Source: an uncultured Draconibacterium sp.
GTDB taxonomy: Bacteria > Bacteroidota > Bacteroidia > Bacteroidales > Prolixibacteraceae
Assembly (NCBI RefSeq): GCF_913063105.1
Contig: NZ_CAJXYQ010000023.1
Span: 1 to 56,171 of the forward strand
DNA length: 56,171 nt
Direction of reading: 5' to 3'
Under the pieces are notes generated by a model. The model saw only the letters and a program-made list of their open reading frames with translations, was not told the DNA's origin and made no database searches. Shown piece after piece: positions 53,741 through 56,171 of this stretch. The translations under genes were made by a program, and so were the position numbers. Position 1 is the stretch's first letter, and every line of letters begins with the position of its first letter.

Positions 53741-55282
53741 TTAATTACTTATTTGTGGGAAATAAATTTTAAACTTTGTTCCTTTATTTAATGCACTTTC
53801 AACTTTAATTGTACCGTTATGCAGGTCTACAATTTTTTTCACATAACTTAAACCCAGTCCAAATCCCTTAACGTCGTGTACATTACCTGTTGGCACCCGG
53901 TAAAACCGATCAAAAATCTGCGCCTGATGTTCTTTAGCAATTCCAATGCCATTATCCTGCACAGAAATAAGCAGCTGGCCTTTTCGGTTTTCAGTTTTCA
54001 CCCAAATTTCCGGTTTTTCCGAGCTGTACTTCATTGCATTGTCAAGCAAGTTAAAAATTACATTTGTAATATGCACCTCATCTCCTTTAATAAGTGCGTT
54101 TTCTGCTAAAATTTCGGTATGAAGTGCTCCATTTTTGTTGTTAACACGCAGCTCAAAATTACCGGTAACGGTGCGTACCATATTGTTTGCGTCAAATTCG
54201 CGCAATTTTAATTTTAAGCGACCTTCGTTAAACACAGCCATTTGCAACACTTTTTCAACCTGAAAGCTCAATCGTTTACTTTCCTGGTTGATAACCCGCG
54301 AAACATGTTCGATAGTTGATGGTGTATTAGCAATACTGCCATCTTGTAACATCTGACTGGCCAGGGAGATAGTTGAAATCGGGGTTTTTAACTCGTGTGT
54401 CATGTTATTAATAAAGTCGTTTTTAATATTCGACAACTTTTTTTGACGCATAATTACCATCAAAGCGTAGGCAAAAATTGCCACCAACAATCCGGTTAAA
54501 ATTATGGTGGGGATAATTGTTAGCCCGGTTTGCTTAAATAAATATCCTTTTTGATGTGGAAAATAAACATTCAGGTAATTGGGTTTGGCGCCACCGTAAT
54601 CATTCTGAAACAATAGCTGACTAAATTCTTTTGTATTTTTCCCGATATGATAGTCTTTTTCGCCAACCAGAATATCTTCGCGCCCTAATGTTGCATTTGT
54701 AACTGCGTATTTATAGTCCAGCCTTATTTCAGCCTGGTTCATTGCCAAAGTTAAAAGGTCTGCCAAACGTGTGGTATCAACACGTTTTTCAATCGGTCTG
54801 TCTTCCAGGTACAAAATTTCAAAATTCTTCCAGTTAACATCACGCAACCATTGTTCCCTGCGGCGTTCATTTTCCTGTCGGCTTATCAATAATTGCTCAA
54901 TGGTTAAAAAGCCGGTACCACCATTTACCGTATCTTGTTTTTGCATTTGATAGCGTTCTTCAAGCTGGCCGTACACTTTCTTTTGAGAGAACGAAAACTG
55001 AAAATTCAATAAGCTACCTTTATTTCCTCTCGGAAAAACACCATTGAATTCGTTAGCACCGCTTCCGGGAATTAGTCCTTCCCGAACATATTGTCGGGCA
55101 ATATATTCCTCATCGGCCTCCAACTGCCGTGCAACCTGTACCAAAGCATTAATAACCTGCTTATTAAACTGCTCCTCCCTGATATCGGCTGCCGATTTTA
55201 TCATCGACGCCTGCACCAATATCAACCCCGACAGCACAACAGCCATCAACACTATTAATGTTATTAACATTTTTCGACTCAT
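53741..55282 (-). CDS. Sensor histidine kinase, RprX-like
   Basis: The 513-residue membrane kinase has a first helix at about 6-26, a periplasmic sensor region of about 220 residues, a second helix at about 255-275, and the dimerisation H-box FINNMTHELKTPISTIS with phosphoacceptor H296. The ATPase domain has NVIFNLLDNAMKYS (N box), DNGIGI and GFGLGLSYVKKI. It pairs with the RprY-like regulator. The predicted -7 element ends just 5 bases before this ATG, so the true start may be the internal Met at codon 5 (55270). Confidence 0.9.
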   Translation of the reverse strand: MSRKMLITLIVLMAVVLSGLILVQASMIKSAADIREEQFNKQVINALVQVARQLEADEEYIARQYVREGLIPGSGANEFNGVFPRGNKGSLLNFQFSFSQKKVYGQLEERYQMQKQDTVNGGTGFLTIEQLLISRQENERRREQWLRDVNWKNFEILYLEDRPIEKRVDTTRLADLLTLAMNQAEIRLDYKYAVTNATLGREDILVGEKDYHIGKNTKEFSQLLFQNDYGGAKPNYLNVYFPHQKGYLFKQTGLTIIPTIILTGLLVAIFAYALMVIMRQKKLSNIKNDFINNMTHELKTPISTISLASQMLQDGSIANTPSTIEHVSRVINQESKRLSFQVEKVLQMAVFNEGRLKLKLREFDANNMVRTVTGNFELRVNNKNGALHTEILAENALIKGDEVHITNVIFNLLDNAMKYSSEKPEIWVKTENRKGQLLISVQDNGIGIAKEHQAQIFDRFYRVPTGNVHDVKGFGLGLSYVKKIVDLHNGTIKVESALNKGTKFKIYFPQISN

Positions 55283-55286
55283 GCGG

Positions 55287-55294
55287 CAAAGATA
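55287..55294 (-). promoter_or_regulatory. -7 promoter element of the two-component unit (TATCTTTG)
   Basis: TATCTTTG on the minus strand fits TAnnTTTG exactly and ends only 5 bases before the kinase ATG. Transcription would begin at or next to that ATG. Confidence 0.5.
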
Positions 55295-55404
55295 ATTTTA
55301 AAGAAATGCTGATTATATGGCACTTAACATTATTTAACAGGATATAGTGATTTGTAAAATTAATTAACCAACCACAAGCCAGTACAGCCTTAATTTCGCA
55401 TTAT

Positions 55405-55977
55405 TTAAAACTTTTCAGTTAAAACTTTCTCTATTACTTCCGGGAAATGACGGTATTCGAGCTCGTGTACTTTTTGAGCAACCATTTCGGGGGTGTCTTC
55501 AGGTGTAAGCTCGCATTTGGCTTGGAATATAATTTTACCTTCATCGTACTTCTGGTTTACGTAATGAATGGTAATACCGGAAAAAGCTTCTTTGTTTTCC
55601 ACAACTGCCCGGTGTACATTCATTCCGTACATTCCCTTGCCTCCATAGCGGGGTAAAAGCGCCGGATGAATATTGATGATTGTGAAGTTTTCAACGAGGT
55701 TTTCGGGTATTAACCATAAAAACCCGGCCAATACAATCAGGTCCACTTTACGATTTCTTAATGTTTGAACAACATCGTTTGTTTGATAGAACTGCTCTCG
55801 ACCAAATATAAAGGTTTCCACACCGTTATTTTTTGCCCTTACCAAGGCATAGGCATCCGATTTGTTTGCCCATAGCGAATCGATGATAATTTTTTCATTA
55901 CCAGAAAAATACTGAAATATGTTCTCGGCGTTGGTTCCCGAGCCTGAGGCGAATACTGCAATCCTCTTTTCTACCAT
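55405..55977 (-). CDS. purN: Phosphoribosylglycinamide formyltransferase
   Basis: PurN uses 10-formyl-tetrahydrofolate to formylate GAR in purine synthesis. The 190-residue protein has the phosphate-binding FASGSGTNAENI at the N-terminus, LAGFLWLIPENLV, and the catalytic INIHPALLPRYGGKGMYG. It is divergent from acpP, a gene order conserved in Bacteroidota. Confidence 0.94.
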   Translation of the reverse strand: MVEKRIAVFASGSGTNAENIFQYFSGNEKIIIDSLWANKSDAYALVRAKNNGVETFIFGREQFYQTNDVVQTLRNRKVDLIVLAGFLWLIPENLVENFTIINIHPALLPRYGGKGMYGMNVHRAVVENKEAFSGITIHYVNQKYDEGKIIFQAKCELTPEDTPEMVAQKVHELEYRHFPEVIEKVLTEKF

Positions 55978-56080
55978 TTTAACGTTTCTTTAGACTTTAA
56001 AACTTTTAAACAAATCGTTCAATTTTAGGCAATTAATCGTAATCTACGTGGTTACGTTAACATCTTTTTTAATTTTTTTC

Positions 56081-56112
56081 TTGGAGATTTAAACCGTAAA
56101 TGTATTACTTTG
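56081..56112 (+). promoter_or_regulatory. Promoter of acpP (TTGG-N20-TTACTTTG)
   Basis: TTGG (56081-56084) is followed after 20 bases by TTACTTTG (56105-56112), one mismatch from the -7 consensus. The predicted start is near 56119, about 42 bases before the ATG. Confidence 0.5.
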
Positions 56113-56160
56113 CAGCGAATTATTTAAAACAAAATTTAGTATTAATTAAAATTAAGAATT

Positions 56161-56171
56161 ATGTCTGACGT
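56161..56171 (+). CDS. acpP: Start of a gene, probably acyl carrier protein
   Basis: Only 11 bases are visible: ATG TCT GAC GT, reading Met-Ser-Asp-Val. Acyl carrier protein in Bacteroidota often begins with MSDV or similar and lies divergent from purN, so the call rests on context rather than on the coding sequence. Confidence 0.55.

Overview
The window is a chromosomal segment of a member of the Bacteroidota, most likely order Bacteroidales or Marinilabiliales (inference, not a species call). Signs: start regions are A-rich with few Shine-Dalgarno sequences; many upstream regions carry the Bacteroidota -7 promoter element TAnnTTTG, a few with TTTG about 19-21 bases further up; two proteins end in type IX secretion (T9SS) sorting domains; a glycine-lipid acyltransferase pair, an RprXY-like two-component pair, a long MraY and a purN/acpP divergence are all typical of the phylum. 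Base composition looks even throughout. I saw no insertion sequence, prophage, CRISPR array or rRNA.

Layout. 1-7342 (minus) is the start of the division/cell-wall (dcw) cluster, transcribed mraZ-rsmH-ftsL-ftsI-murE-mraY-murD, with murD cut by the window edge; a four-copy 10-bp repeat upstream of mraZ looks like the MraZ operator. 7719-9695 (plus) holds the glycine-lipid acyltransferases glsA and glsB. 9776-12131 (minus) pairs a SPOR-domain protein with a long PurF-type amidotransferase. 12330-20087 is a run of small metabolic and repair genes: AhpD-like, NifX-like, YjjX-like NTPase, GNAT, AlbA_2 protein, alkaline phosphatase, BASS transporter, PlsC-like acyltransferase, AlkD-like protein and a DUF4884-type lipoprotein. 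20242-23113 has a cold-shock protein, aspS and tadA. 23125-26891 is a divergent amino-sugar pair (GH20 lipoprotein and NagX-like acyltransferase). 27007-29337 is aroB-aroA; 29435-32459 carries a membrane protein, dprA and a DEAD-box helicase. 32529-34907 is an ExbB/TolQ-ExbD-ExbD energy-transducing cluster, followed by tRNA-Ser(GGA), asparaginase, tatD, gdhA and groES-groEL. 41467-42725 has two plus-strand accessory genes between groES and the conserved sigma-54 regulator-lptE-TPR-secG operon. 45756-49211 has kdsB and two T9SS-tailed secreted proteins. 49433-56171 has an aldo/keto reductase, a possible very small gene, a molybdenum-carrier-like protein, lepA, the RprXY-like system, purN, and the first codons of acpP.

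Most of the window is housekeeping. The parts most worth a second look are a candidate 31-codon basic peptide gene with its own terminator (50457-50604), the MraZ-type operator, paired palindromes upstream of groES, a cysteine-rich PAS protein, an isolated T9SS sorting domain next to a secreted phospholipase-D-type protein, and a possibly leaderless histidine-kinase message. I did not find a convincing new defence or multi-gene system.
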